A stretch of DNA of 39,640 bases from an uncultured Prevotella sp. (GCA_900545525.1 UQZX01000025.1:1-39640); one strand, 5' to 3'. Shown: positions 9,101-17,081, numbered from the stretch's first letter. Program-made: numbers and translations. Notes: a model not told the origin generated them from the letters alone.

Positions 9101-12100
9101 GCAACAGAGGGTGTGCTGAAGAACCTGACTATTGCGGCAGACGCCGACCTCAAGCTCTATGGCACATCGGCGGCACTTGTGGGATATCTGTACGGACGTG
9201 TGGAGAACTGCAAGAACTATGCTGATGTTCTCGGAGTGTCGTGCTGGATAGGCGGCATAGCCGGACAGGGACTGAAAGAGAGCACAATCATAAACTGCTA
9301 CAACGCCGGTAACATCACCACTGGATATGCACAGGCTGGCGGTATCGTCGGAACGGCAAACGGCGTGATTGAAAACTGTGTGAACACCGGCGACATAAAG
9401 GCGGTGCTCATAGCGACAAACTATGCGAAACAGCTGCAGCGTGCAGGCGGCATAGCCGGAAGCGCAGGTGGATGTGTGATGAAAAACTGTATAAACTACG
9501 GTACCGTATACGCACAGTTGAACAATGCCGGCGGTCTGTCGGGAGCACTTACGGGAAGCAGCACGAGCGGAGCCGGCAAGGACGACGTGTTTACGTCGAT
9601 AAACGTCGGAACAGTATATTGCGGCAACAATGCATCGCTTGGAGCCATAGGAGGCATCGCCGGAACAAAGACATGCAAGGATGTATACTGGGACGGCCAG
9701 CTGATACCGCTGAAGGCAAATGGCAACACGGATGCTGAGGGCATGACAGGTGTTGAGACTTCGGTACTGACATCAGGTACGGCTCTCGAAAACTTCGACG
9801 CTGCAATATGGGACTTCACCGCAGGCATGTATCCCGCACTCAAGCAGTTTGCTGACGAAGATAAGGTGGTAGCGGCACGAAAGGTGATTATGGGCATACC
9901 GGCAGGCAACAACGCTTACGATCTGCACACAGACGTTACCCTCGGCAAGGATGCAGAGTGGACGCTGGCAGACGGTACGGTATTCGCGATAGAGGGCAGC
10001 ACACTCAAGTCTCCTGCTGTGTCAGAGACAGTAGTGAGCGACACTCTGTATGCAAAGAATGCAGCAGGCGTTATCAAACCGATACTGATCAAGTCGATGC
10101 CGGCAAATCCTCTTACAGGTGAAGGCACAGAAAGCAATCCGTTTATCATCAACAACGCTGATGAGTGGAATGCCCTGGCAACATATATGTCTGTAACAAT
10201 GAACGACATGGACGGCATGTTCATAAAGATTGCTGCGGACATAGACTTCACCGGCAAGACAATAAACAAGCTGGCAGCAGACGGCATCACGGTACTGAAC
10301 GGTTCTCTCGACGGAGACAACCACACCGTGAAGGGACTGGCAATGAAAATGACTGCCAACCAGGCAGGCGCAGCAATAGGCACAATCGGTGCCAATGGTG
10401 TGCTTAAGAACGTGACGTTCGCCGGTACGCAGACATCTGCATACACATACGCGGCAGGAATTGTCGACAAGCTGTATGGAACGCTCGACAATGTGGTAAA
10501 CAACATCAATGTAACCACGACAAAGGCAAATGCCGGAGGTGTGGCTGGCTACATTTATGAAGGAGCCAAATTGAACAGGGTTGTAAACAAGGGTACGATA
10601 AGCAGTTCTATGACATACGTTGCAGGTATCGCATCATACGGACAGGCAAATGTGACATACACCGACTGTGTGAACGAGGGTAAGATTGTGAATACCGGCA
10701 CAACGGCAGCATCTTACACGGCAGGACTTGTGGCAAACTCGCTGGCATCTACATTCACACGATGCATAAACAGAGGTGAGATTGAAATAAAGAACAGCAC
10801 TACGGTAGGTGTCGTAGGTGGTCTTGTGGCAAGTGCAGCAGGTGCAAAGGCTGCTCCGAACTACATATTTACCGACTGCCGCAACGAGGCTGCCATCACG
10901 GCAAGCCACAAGGTGGCAGGTATCGTTGCCGAACCGCCAAAGTCATCGTCTGTCGCAGCCAACGCCGTCTTTACAATGAGCGGATGCTATAACACGGGCG
11001 ATATAAGCACTGTTTCTACAAAAGCTGTATCGAGTGCGCCGACAGCAGGAATTATCACTTATTACACTGCCGGTTCTACATTCACCGACTGTCATAACGA
11101 GGGTAACATCCTGTCTGAGAAGAACGTATATACAGCAGGTATAGCCGGACTCAACGTAAACAGCGGTACGGCTGACGCACCTATAGTATTCAGCGGATGC
11201 AGTAACAGCGGAAACATTGTGGCTGACGGTAATCAGGGCGGCGGCATTGCCGGATATGCCACGGCATACGTAACCATTGAGAACTGTCACAACAGCGGAA
11301 ACATAGAGGGCAACCAGATGCTGGGCGGTATCGTATCAGCATTCGCAGGAAACTATCCAAAAATGATAAACTGCTGGAACACGGGTGACATCACTGCTAA
11401 GGCACAGCGCGCCGGCGGTCTCATCGCGTGGGGCTCACCGACAAACGGCGTGATAGAGAACTGTTGGAACGCAGGTAACGTGGCTTCAACGTCAGAAACA
11501 GACGGCACAAAGGTTACCGATGCTTACTCTATAGGCGGTCTTGCCGGTCAGAACGGCGGAACGTTCAAGAACTGCTACAACGTGGGCAGTGTCACAGGAA
11601 AGTCGCAGGTAGGCGGACTGGTGGGCACACCCGTAAAGGGCAAGACTTCATTCACAGGCTGTTACAATGCCGGTAAGATTGTTGCTCCGGCAGACACATG
11701 CGGATCTATTGTTGGTGTAAATACTCTCAACGGCAAGATATGGAGCGCCGACAACAAGATTGAAGGCACATACTATGTGGATGAGAACACGTGCACAAAC
11801 GATATTGAAGGACTTGGCACGCCAATATCGCGTAAGGAGCTTGCCAAGCTTGACATGGGCGAGGGCTTTGTTTCCGTAGACGACTATTCGCTGCCGGTAA
11901 TAGCAGGGTTCAAAGAAAACACTGCGGCACTGTTCCATGCGGCAGAACTTGTTCTTGCCGAGGGCGACACATTCGACAATGTAACAGGATCGTTCAACGT
12001 GGGCATACCAGACGTTGTGACATGGACATCAGACTGCACAGACCTTGTATTCAGCGGCAACAGTGCCGACTTCAAGGCGGAGGTTAGTGCTGATATCGTG

Positions 12101-12331
12101 GTAACGGCAACCGCCGGAGACATGACAAAGACATATAACATCAAGGCTGTGCGCACGGCAACGGGCATAAACGACATTACGGGAGACAACGATGTGGTAA
12201 AGGTTGTTTACCACAATGCTTCCGGTATGCAGGTTGAACAGCCTGCGGCAGGCGACGGAAAGATGTACATCGTAGTAATGACACATTCTGACGGAAGCAA
12301 GGAAACGGTAAAACTTATCAACAAGAAGTAA
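6176..12331 (+). CDS. Giant GLUG-repeat surface protein, probable T9SS cargo
   Basis: A 2051-residue exported protein. The signal peptide is residues 1-22 (ends ANA). Residues about 95-240 are a beta-rich N-terminal domain. Three large units follow, each opening with a GxGTxxxPYxI-like motif: near 361 (GEGTEANPYKI), 861 (GDGTAEAPYLI) and 1313 (GEGTESNPFII). Each is followed by xDIDxxG/FDGKGHxIK-type strands and many short GLUG repeats of the form GGIxG...NCYNxG, predicted to stack as a beta-solenoid. Between units lie Ig-like spacer segments. The C-terminus (from about residue 2005, ending SDGSKETVKLINKK) resembles a type IX sorting signal. GLUG proteins are generally thought to be surface adhesins or ligand binders; the ligand here is unknown. 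Repeat-internal recombination could change its length. A long inverted-repeat terminator follows. Confidence 0.92.
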   Translation: MRRISSILLAVVTMFMATAANAQEEIKDMSAVRNPEAKEMPTVQASHGIPVFTPQARIADGSALKPLKKSSTQGNVAKRSAAKTVHKAPPASTASLSGEYVLSYNTLTTSSFDGGSSVTIVPDSEGDSITIKRFWAKHDVRAHVNTTTGEVTIPRQHLYTDDTFGDMYLGVVRTDGTVDKNAQLTGTVDADGNFAIPTWWAVCITSGTNKDKFIAAYYNLSIKRGNGTMEYTTAEGTARYAVHIEQTAKNLLTVENFFNAGLPVEFELNRDRTATIKSQTALINANGSWSTIKCVEFNEAGNLTKYSQTITTDKATTDNNSTITWTDWSILTTGYYGGRLLTGKLTADNAFSYPELSVSEFEGEGTEANPYKISSLDHLILLADKVNNDDNYVSTYYNNSYTRTYIGKYFEMTNDIDMGGYRFEAIGSTWKQRFAGIFDGKGHTIKGLCVNGGLDQYAGLFGICDTVSVLKNIVLESPEVSADYYYAGGLVAWTTGDIDNVTANNPNITNTSRIVAGGIAGIVNKITNCHVKGGVIKGAGYTAGVAGEVHGGISDCSADGTTVYAYGKDYPSGGVVANLFKSDGKNLYFTGMVRYDQYVDQILGGVAGNLSMGTLENSFFAGQIAGYSSESMVGGVVGRLFGNIKNCYSAGRVQCYSRKTGGIVGQVYKYKPENSENYVQSELHNCYTSASVIAETYMYDKNECREVIGAIEAETTPVLENVYFNNQVTNFYSTRFGTTTAELTSAEGPKGFDASVWVFSAGNYPRIKGLENTEAAKYSASAVILDGKSNFKKMSSDATLTPLGNTKFFFAKGNRLYTDGHYASIVDNGMIKIGEEFGTDTLFVVNGNVQAYHMISIAPIPFEGDGTAEAPYLIKTKGDLIALSEATTTKGQTFPETYFEMTNDIDLEYDESFIGINTDAGNAHNAFAGSFDGKGHAVHKMKLNGISWTTEPKDGQPGTLNTKECASYKAFIGRLATEGVLKNLTIAADADLKLYGTSAALVGYLYGRVENCKNYADVLGVSCWIGGIAGQGLKESTIINCYNAGNITTGYAQAGGIVGTANGVIENCVNTGDIKAVLIATNYAKQLQRAGGIAGSAGGCVMKNCINYGTVYAQLNNAGGLSGALTGSSTSGAGKDDVFTSINVGTVYCGNNASLGAIGGIAGTKTCKDVYWDGQLIPLKANGNTDAEGMTGVETSVLTSGTALENFDAAIWDFTAGMYPALKQFADEDKVVAARKVIMGIPAGNNAYDLHTDVTLGKDAEWTLADGTVFAIEGSTLKSPAVSETVVSDTLYAKNAAGVIKPILIKSMPANPLTGEGTESNPFIINNADEWNALATYMSVTMNDMDGMFIKIAADIDFTGKTINKLAADGITVLNGSLDGDNHTVKGLAMKMTANQAGAAIGTIGANGVLKNVTFAGTQTSAYTYAAGIVDKLYGTLDNVVNNINVTTTKANAGGVAGYIYEGAKLNRVVNKGTISSSMTYVAGIASYGQANVTYTDCVNEGKIVNTGTTAASYTAGLVANSLASTFTRCINRGEIEIKNSTTVGVVGGLVASAAGAKAAPNYIFTDCRNEAAITASHKVAGIVAEPPKSSSVAANAVFTMSGCYNTGDISTVSTKAVSSAPTAGIITYYTAGSTFTDCHNEGNILSEKNVYTAGIAGLNVNSGTADAPIVFSGCSNSGNIVADGNQGGGIAGYATAYVTIENCHNSGNIEGNQMLGGIVSAFAGNYPKMINCWNTGDITAKAQRAGGLIAWGSPTNGVIENCWNAGNVASTSETDGTKVTDAYSIGGLAGQNGGTFKNCYNVGSVTGKSQVGGLVGTPVKGKTSFTGCYNAGKIVAPADTCGSIVGVNTLNGKIWSADNKIEGTYYVDENTCTNDIEGLGTPISRKELAKLDMGEGFVSVDDYSLPVIAGFKENTAALFHAAELVLAEGDTFDNVTGSFNVGIPDVVTWTSDCTDLVFSGNSADFKAEVSADIVVTATAGDMTKTYNIKAVRTATGINDITGDNDVVKVVYHNASGMQVEQPAAGDGKMYIVVMTHSDGSKETVKLINKK

Positions 12332-12351
12332 TCTGATTTCCTGAAACATTC

Positions 12352-12437
12352 AGTTCCCGAACTTTTCGGATCCGCAAATCCGGTTGTCAAGACACAATGG
12401 ATTTGCACAGATTTGAAAAGTTCGGGAACTTTATTTA
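12352..12437 (+). terminator. Long nested inverted-repeat terminator after the GLUG gene
   Basis: AGTTCCCGAACTTTTC (12352-12367) is the exact inverse of GAAAAGTTCGGGAACT (12415-12430), a 16-bp stem. A second pair, GCAAATCC/GGATTTGC (12374-12381 and 12399-12406), is nested inside. TTATTTA follows. It lies 21 bases after the stop codon. Confidence 0.8.
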
Positions 12438-12485
12438 TACATAGCATAACACATTAATGTGAGTTTGGCATAAGACAATCCGCAA

Positions 12486-12803
12486 GTGCCATCTTTAGAG
12501 CTGGCTATGACTGGTCTGCTGGGCAAAGGCACTGCTTACCTGCCTTCTTCCGTGACTTATTCAGAAACATACACATCTACAGAAAGCGGAAAACCTCAAA
12601 CACGTGGCAACACAGACTATGCCTCATATACCCTGAACAGCGACGGGACGATAAGAAATGAGAAATTCTACGGAACAAAAAGTTATACTTATGTGACTGC
12701 CGATGCCGTCAGCGACAAAACAAAGGCTCCAGCGATAAAGGCTCCATGGCAGGACAATGGCAGGAAACTGAGAATGAAGGACTTGTTTGTGCCCAGAAAA
12801 TAG
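12486..12803 (+). CDS. Short orphan protein, possibly the C-terminal remnant of a secreted protein
   Basis: Up to 105 residues if the GTG at 12486 is used; the first ATG is at 12507 (98 residues). An in-frame TAA at 12471 blocks any longer N-terminus. There is no signal peptide, although the composition (Ser/Thr/Tyr-rich strands, then a basic end LRMKDLFVPRK) is like the tail of an exported Prevotella protein. The family is not recognised. It sits between the GLUG terminator and a second strong terminator, so it could be a small real gene or a decayed fragment whose front is missing. I favour the fragment view, weakly. Confidence 0.4.
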   Translation: MPSLELAMTGLLGKGTAYLPSSVTYSETYTSTESGKPQTRGNTDYASYTLNSDGTIRNEKFYGTKSYTYVTADAVSDKTKAPAIKAPWQDNGRKLRMKDLFVPRK

Positions 12804-12835
12804 CATTGTTGTAATACAATGATATTATAAATAAT

Positions 12836-12880
12836 GATGCAGATGTATATGGAAATCGCATATACATCTGCATCTTTCTT
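12836..12880. terminator. Strong hairpin terminator between convergent genes
   Basis: GATGCAGATGTATATG (12836-12851) and CATATACATCTGCATC (12859-12874) form a perfect 16-bp stem with a 7-base loop. TTTCTTT follows on the plus strand. It lies between the orphan ORF and the convergent YczE-like gene and could serve both. Confidence 0.85.
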
Positions 12881-12913
12881 TGATATTATCATAAACTGAT
12901 TTCGCTTTGACGG

Positions 12914-13645
12914 CTACTTGTCACCGTATATAAAACGGGCAAGTCCGTAGAGATATCGCCTGAATCCAGGCTGATAAGCAAGCATGCGCTCAAACCATCC
13001 GAGGTGTGTACCGATAATACGGACAACAATGCCCACATAGAACATGGCAAAGAGTGTGCCTATGCCGACAATATGCCACTGCCATGCTCCCCAAAAGACA
13101 TAACAGGCAGCAACGCCAAGGACAACAAACGTGACATCTACACATATCTTAACCTTGGAAAACTCTGCACCTGTTATCTTGCATATCGCTGCAGGAAAGC
13201 CTTCGCCCGGCATGGTGACGCTTCCGCAACGCACTTCAAGGGCTATCCCGATGCCGAGGATCGTGCAACATGCCACCTGCACAATGACGCTCTGCAAAAG
13301 GCTTGCAGGGGCTATCCATGAGGTAAGAAGCATGTTAAGGTCTATAAGCATGCCGAACACAAAACCTATCACAAGCTGGAACAATTGCACCGGTTCGAAC
13401 CTCCGGCGAAGTATCAATACCTGTCCTGCCACAAGAATAGCATTCATAATATAGGTATATTGACCTATGGTCAGTGCCGGAACAAGTGCTTCCTTGCCGG
13501 CACTCTCGAAAACATACGGCAGGACACTGATGACACTTGAGCCAAGCATTGACCTGACACACACTGCAACACCAACCGTCATCACCCACAACGAAATGAG
13601 CAACAGCAGGTGCTGCCAGCAAAAAGCAATTATATTTCTCTTCAT
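12914..13645 (-). CDS. YczE/YyaS/YitT-family integral membrane protein
   Basis: A 243-residue protein with about five or six hydrophobic helices: near 12-32, 53-75, 86-108, 113-135, 167-185 and 191-211. The first helix holds WVMTVGVAVCVRSMLGSS, and the later VRCGSVTMPGEGFPAAIC between helices resembles the conserved loop of the YczE/YitT-type family. These are inner-membrane proteins with no firmly assigned substrate. It is a single-gene unit with its own promoter-like box at 13703-13710 and a terminator downstream at 12836-12880. Transport or regulation of a small molecule is possible but cannot be told from the sequence. Confidence 0.8.
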   Translation of the reverse strand: MKRNIIAFCWQHLLLLISLWVMTVGVAVCVRSMLGSSVISVLPYVFESAGKEALVPALTIGQYTYIMNAILVAGQVLILRRRFEPVQLFQLVIGFVFGMLIDLNMLLTSWIAPASLLQSVIVQVACCTILGIGIALEVRCGSVTMPGEGFPAAICKITGAEFSKVKICVDVTFVVLGVAACYVFWGAWQWHIVGIGTLFAMFYVGIVVRIIGTHLGWFERMLAYQPGFRRYLYGLARFIYGDK

Positions 13646-13702
13646 CCGCTATTATGAAAAACTTAGAAACTGTTGCATTGAGTGTATCTGGAAGATATAA
13701 TC

Positions 13703-13710
13703 CAAACTTA
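13703..13710 (-). promoter_or_regulatory. Putative -7 promoter box for the YczE-like gene
   Basis: On the minus strand the box reads TAAGTTTG, matching TAnnTTTG, about 58 bases before the start codon. The nearest TTG for a -33 element is 24 bases upstream, slightly far. Confidence 0.45.
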
Positions 13711-13764
13711 AATGAACTGATCAGCACATCCGGACAATGAGGATATCACATCACCGGATGCTGA

Positions 13765-13799
13765 AAAAAATCCTGCCTGACGCAATGTCAGGCAGGATT
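13765..13799 (-). terminator. Intrinsic terminator of the ribosomal-protein cluster
   Basis: AATCCTGCCTGAC (13769-13781) and GTCAGGCAGGATT (13787-13799) form a perfect 13-bp stem with a 5-base loop. On the minus strand the stem is followed by a run of T. It lies 46 bases after the rplQ stop codon and ends the str-S10-spc-alpha cluster. Confidence 0.93.
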
Positions 13800-13844
13800 A
13801 GTATCCTAATTATAGTTCAGGAAATAACTTCTGTCGTAAAAGAC

Positions 13845-14324
13845 TTATTCTACTGTCTCAGCTGCAACTGCTTCTTCTGCAGGTGTCTCTGTTACTTCTG
13901 TCTTTGTTGACTTGCGGCTACGGCGTGTCTTCTTGGCAGCTGCCTTCGGAGTCTTAGCCATGTTCTCATCAAAGTCTACAAGCTCGATGAAAGCCATCTC
14001 GGCTGCATCACCCTGACGTGTACCAAGCTTGATTATACGTGTATATCCGCCCGGACGGTCTGCTACCTTCACCGAGATTTCCTTAAACAGCTCGGTAACG
14101 GCATACTTGTTCTGCAAATAACGGAAGACAACACGACGTGAAGTCGTTGTGTCGTTCTTAGAACGTGTTATCAGCGGCTCTACATACTTTTTCAGTGCCT
14201 TAGCCTTGGCAAGAGTCGTAGTGATTCTTTTGTGCATGATCAGCGAAATTGCCATATTTGCAAGCATGGCCTTACGGTGAGATGCAGTACGACTCAAATG
14301 ATTGAATTTCTTATTGTGTCTCAT
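13845..14324 (-). CDS. rplQ: 50S ribosomal protein L17
   Basis: A 159-residue L17, a large-subunit protein near the exit tunnel. The conserved start MRHNKKFNHLSRTASHRKAM and the block TTLAKAKALKKYVEPLITRSK are clear. Bacterial L17 is usually about 115-130 residues; here there is a C-terminal extension from about residue 125, Lys/Arg-rich then Ala/Glu-rich, likely disordered and common in this phylum. It is the last gene of the cluster, 88 nt after rpoA, with a hairpin in the gap and a strong terminator downstream. Confidence 0.97.
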   Translation of the reverse strand: MRHNKKFNHLSRTASHRKAMLANMAISLIMHKRITTTLAKAKALKKYVEPLITRSKNDTTTSRRVVFRYLQNKYAVTELFKEISVKVADRPGGYTRIIKLGTRQGDAAEMAFIELVDFDENMAKTPKAAAKKTRRSRKSTKTEVTETPAEEAVAAETVE

Positions 14325-14360
14325 TTTGTTTTTTTACTTTAATGGATTTCAGAAAAGCAA

Positions 14361-14398
14361 TCGTGAATGTCTCATCCGTATGGGACGGAATTTCACGA
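14361..14398 (-). promoter_or_regulatory. Hairpin in the rpoA-rplQ gap
   Basis: TCGTGAA (14361-14367) pairs with TTCACGA (14392-14398), and the inner TCCGT/ACGGA (14375-14379 and 14385-14389) forms an apical stem. It occupies the 88-nt gap between rpoA and rplQ in a cluster where gaps are mostly under 25 nt. It may be an mRNA processing or translational control element for rplQ; this is inference. Confidence 0.4.
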
Positions 14399-14412
14399 CT
14401 GCCGGTCCGTTT

Positions 14413-15405
14413 TTATTCCTTATCCAATTTATACTTTGAAATATCTGTTCCAAACGAAAGATTCAGACTCTCGAGCAAATCATCAAGCTCTGAAAGCGAT
14501 TTCTTACCGAAGTTGCGGAACTTAAGAAGGTCTGTCTTATTATACTGTACGAGATCGCCAAGGGTCTCCACGTCGGCAGCCTTAAGACAGTTGAGGGCAC
14601 GGACACTGAGGTTCATGTCAACAAGACGTGTCTTGAGCAACTGACGCATGTGCAGCACTTCTTCATCAAATTCCTGATTTCCGTCAACATCATTGCTCTC
14701 CAAAGTGATCTTCTCATCGGAGAAGAGCATGAAGTGATAGATAAGAATCTTTGCAGCTTCTTTCAGTGCGTCCTTCGGGTGTATGGAACCATCGGTTGTA
14801 ACTTCAAGTACGAGTTTGTCATAGTCGGTCTTCTGCTCGACACGGTATGGCTCAACCGCATACTTTACGTTACGGATAGGTGTGTAAATAGAATCGATGG
14901 GAATTACGTTGACATCAGTGCAGAACTCACGATTTTCATCAGCCGTGACATAACCACGACCTTTGTTTATGGTAAAATCTATCTGCATTGAAGCTTTGGC
15001 ATCTAAATGACATATCACCAAATCAGGGTTTAACACTTCAAATCCAGTCAGATACTTACCTATGTCGCCTGCCTTGAATTCTGTTGAATTTTCTACAGTG
15101 ACACTAACTTTCTCGTTCTCGAATTCTTCTACTACTTGCTTGAATCTTACTTGCTTCAAATTCAAGATAATGTTGGTAACATCCTCTTTTACACCAGGTA
15201 CAGAGGAAAACTCATGCTCAACACCTGCAATCTTGATAGTGTTGATGGCATAGCCCTCTAATGATGAAAGAAGAATGCGGCGCAAGGCATTACCAATAGT
15301 AACACCAAAGCCAGGCTCTAAAGGACGGAATTCGAATTTTCCGAATTTGTCGTTAGCCTCCAGCATTACAACTTTATCAGGTTTTTGAAATGCTAATATC
15401 GCCAT
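14413..15405 (-). CDS. rpoA: DNA-directed RNA polymerase alpha subunit
   Basis: A 330-residue alpha subunit, which dimerises to nucleate RNA polymerase assembly. The N-terminal domain (about 1-235) holds the conserved GFGVTIGNALRRILLSSLEG dimerisation helix near residues 33-52. The C-terminal domain (about 250-320) shows the helix-hairpin-helix DNA and activator contact region: LNCLKAADVETLGDLV and LLKFRNFGKKSLSELDDLL. Length and domain order are typical. It lies 11 nt after rpsD and 88 nt before rplQ, as in other alpha operons. Confidence 0.98.
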   Translation of the reverse strand: MAILAFQKPDKVVMLEANDKFGKFEFRPLEPGFGVTIGNALRRILLSSLEGYAINTIKIAGVEHEFSSVPGVKEDVTNIILNLKQVRFKQVVEEFENEKVSVTVENSTEFKAGDIGKYLTGFEVLNPDLVICHLDAKASMQIDFTINKGRGYVTADENREFCTDVNVIPIDSIYTPIRNVKYAVEPYRVEQKTDYDKLVLEVTTDGSIHPKDALKEAAKILIYHFMLFSDEKITLESNDVDGNQEFDEEVLHMRQLLKTRLVDMNLSVRALNCLKAADVETLGDLVQYNKTDLLKFRNFGKKSLSELDDLLESLNLSFGTDISKYKLDKE

Positions 15406-15416
15406 TAATTTAATGA

Positions 15417-16022
15417 TTATTTAGAGTACAACTCAACGATTAACTGTTCCTTTATATTCTCCGGTATATCTGCACGTTCCGGCTTGTGGAGAAGCTTTCC
15501 ACTCTTTGTAGCATTGTCCCACTCTATCCAAGGATACTTAGTGTGGTTGAAACCAGCCAAAGCTGCCTCAATGACTTCGAGAGACTTCGCCTTCTCACGT
15601 ACACCGACAATCTGACCGGGCTTAACGGAATAAGAAGGAATGTTTACAACCTGACCGTCAACAACGATATGCTTGTGACCTACCAGCTGGCGTGCAGCCG
15701 CACGTGTAGGAGCTATACCGAGACGGAATACAACATTGTCAAGACGACACTCGAGATTCTGCAACAGAACTTCACCGGTGATACCGTCAGCCTTTGCTGC
15801 TTTCTCGAACATATTGCGGAACTGACGCTCCAATACGCCGTAAGTGTATTTAGCCTTCTGCTTCTCTGCCAACATGACACCGTACTCAGACATCTTTCTG
15901 CGACGGTTGTTGCCATGCTGTCCAGGAGGGAAGTTTCTCCTAGACAAAACTTTGTCTGCGCCGAAGATAGCTTCTCCAAAACGGCGCGCAATTTTTGATT
16001 TCGGTCCAATATATTTAGCCAT
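15417..16022 (-). CDS. rpsD: 30S ribosomal protein S4
   Basis: A 201-residue S4, a primary 16S rRNA binder that starts 30S assembly. The N-terminal arm (residues 1-45) lacks the four-Cys zinc site found in some S4 proteins, so this is the zinc-free form. The S4 RNA-binding domain is near residues 90-155 (CRLDNVVFRLGIAPTRAAARQLVGHKHIVVDG). S4 is a known autoregulator of its operon in several bacteria. The 68-nt gap upstream holds a strong hairpin (16053-16082), consistent with local control of rpsD. Confidence 0.98.
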   Translation of the reverse strand: MAKYIGPKSKIARRFGEAIFGADKVLSRRNFPPGQHGNNRRRKMSEYGVMLAEKQKAKYTYGVLERQFRNMFEKAAKADGITGEVLLQNLECRLDNVVFRLGIAPTRAAARQLVGHKHIVVDGQVVNIPSYSVKPGQIVGVREKAKSLEVIEAALAGFNHTKYPWIEWDNATKSGKLLHKPERADIPENIKEQLIVELYSK

Positions 16023-16052
16023 AATTAAAAATATCTTTAATTGTTCTTGTAA

Positions 16053-16082
16053 AGTCTCTAAGGTCTGCCGACCTTAAAGACT
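16053..16082 (-). promoter_or_regulatory. Hairpin just upstream of rpsD, candidate S4 leader
   Basis: AGTCTCTAAGGTC (16053-16065) and GACCTTAAAGACT (16070-16082) pair at 12 of 13 positions around a 4-base loop TGCC. The hairpin lies in the 68-nt rpsK-rpsD gap. From memory, an S4 leader motif has been proposed for class Bacteroidia; whether this is that motif needs a covariance-model search. Confidence 0.55.
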
Positions 16083-16090
16083 GTAAGTTA

Positions 16091-16477
16091 TTATACACGA
16101 CGACGCTTCGGAGGACGGCATCCATTATGCGGCAGCGGAGTAACATCAACAATTTCTGTCACTTCAATACCTGCACCATGTACGGCACGGATTGCAGACT
16201 CACGTCCGTTACCCGGTCCCTTAACGTATGCCTTTACTTTACGCAGTCCCAACTCAAAAGCAACCTTAGCGCAGTCTTCTGCTGCCATCTGTGCTGCATA
16301 AGGAGTATTCTTCTTTGAACCACGGAAGCCCATCTTACCTGCTGAAGACCAAGAGATAACCTGTCCCTCACTATTGGCCAAAGACACTATAATGTTGTTG
16401 AAAGAGCTGTGCACATGAAGCTGTCCCATTGCATCAACCTTTACATTTCTCTTCTTTGCGACTGTTTTCTTTGCCAT
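16091..16477 (-). CDS. rpsK: 30S ribosomal protein S11
   Basis: A 128-residue S11, part of the 30S platform near the mRNA exit. Conserved blocks are GQLHVHSSFNNIIVSLAN near residues 18-35, and the C-terminus VTPLPHNGCRPPKRRRV. The N-terminal basic tail (KKTVAKKRNVKV) is normal. Its stop is followed within 8 bases by the hairpin upstream of rpsD. It follows rpsM by 11 nt, as expected for an alpha operon. Confidence 0.98.
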   Translation of the reverse strand: MAKKTVAKKRNVKVDAMGQLHVHSSFNNIIVSLANSEGQVISWSSAGKMGFRGSKKNTPYAAQMAAEDCAKVAFELGLRKVKAYVKGPGNGRESAIRAVHGAGIEVTEIVDVTPLPHNGCRPPKRRRV

Positions 16478-16488
16478 AACTCTAATTA

Positions 16489-16869
16489 TTATTTAGTAGC
16501 CTTTTTCTTATTAGCAACAGTCTTCTTCTTACCTTTACGGGTACGAGCATTATTCTTAGTACTCTGACCGCGAACAGGAAGACCATTACGATGTCTAACT
16601 CCACGATAGCAACCAATATCCATCAGTCGCTTGATATTCATCTGGATCTCTGAACGGAGATCACCTTCAACCTTGAATTCAGCACCGATAATTTCACGGA
16701 TCTTAGCTGCCTGATCATCAGTCCACTCGTTGACTTTCAAGTCACGGCTAACGCCAGCCTTATCCAATATCTTTGCTGAACTACTTCGACCTATACCGTA
16801 GATATAAGTCAATGCGATTTCGCCACGCTTGTTCTGGGGCAAATCTACTCCAACAATTCTTATTGCCAT
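16489..16869 (-). CDS. rpsM: 30S ribosomal protein S13
   Basis: A 126-residue S13, a head protein of the 30S subunit that contacts tRNA and the B1 intersubunit bridge. The start MAIRIVGVDLPQNKR, the helix-two-turn-helix region around IYGIGRSSSAKILDKAGV, and the C-terminal RHRNGLPVRGQ with the basic tail are clear. It is separated from rpmJ by 80 nt. That is one of the longer gaps in the cluster and where other bacteria place an alpha-operon leader; only a weak stem is visible in it. Confidence 0.98.
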   Translation of the reverse strand: MAIRIVGVDLPQNKRGEIALTYIYGIGRSSSAKILDKAGVSRDLKVNEWTDDQAAKIREIIGAEFKVEGDLRSEIQMNIKRLMDIGCYRGVRHRNGLPVRGQSTKNNARTRKGKKKTVANKKKATK

Positions 16870-16949
16870 TGTTAATTAAATAAATTGATAAAATTAATTG
16901 TTTGTTTTCTTTTAATCGGAATAAAGCAGAAACTTATTTCCAAATCAAA

Positions 16950-17066
16950 TTAGCCCTGACGCAATTTGTACTTAGGGTTCTTCTTGTTAATCACGAACAG
17001 ACGACCTTTACGACGAACTATCTTACAGTCGGGTGTACGCTTCTTTAATGATGCTCTTGTCTTCAT
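16950..17066 (-). CDS. rpmJ: 50S ribosomal protein L36, zinc-free form
   Basis: A 38-residue L36 that starts MKTRASLKKRTPDCKIVRR and ends NPKYKLRQG. L36 sits at the base of the L7/L12 stalk region. Zinc-binding L36 uses Cys11, Cys14, Cys27 and His33. Here those positions are Thr11, Cys14, Asn27 and Tyr33, so the metal site is lost and this is the C-minus paralogue. It lies 15 nt after infA and 80 nt before rpsM. Confidence 0.97.
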   Translation of the reverse strand: MKTRASLKKRTPDCKIVRRKGRLFVINKKNPKYKLRQG

Positions 17067-17081
17067 ATATCTCTAATAGTT

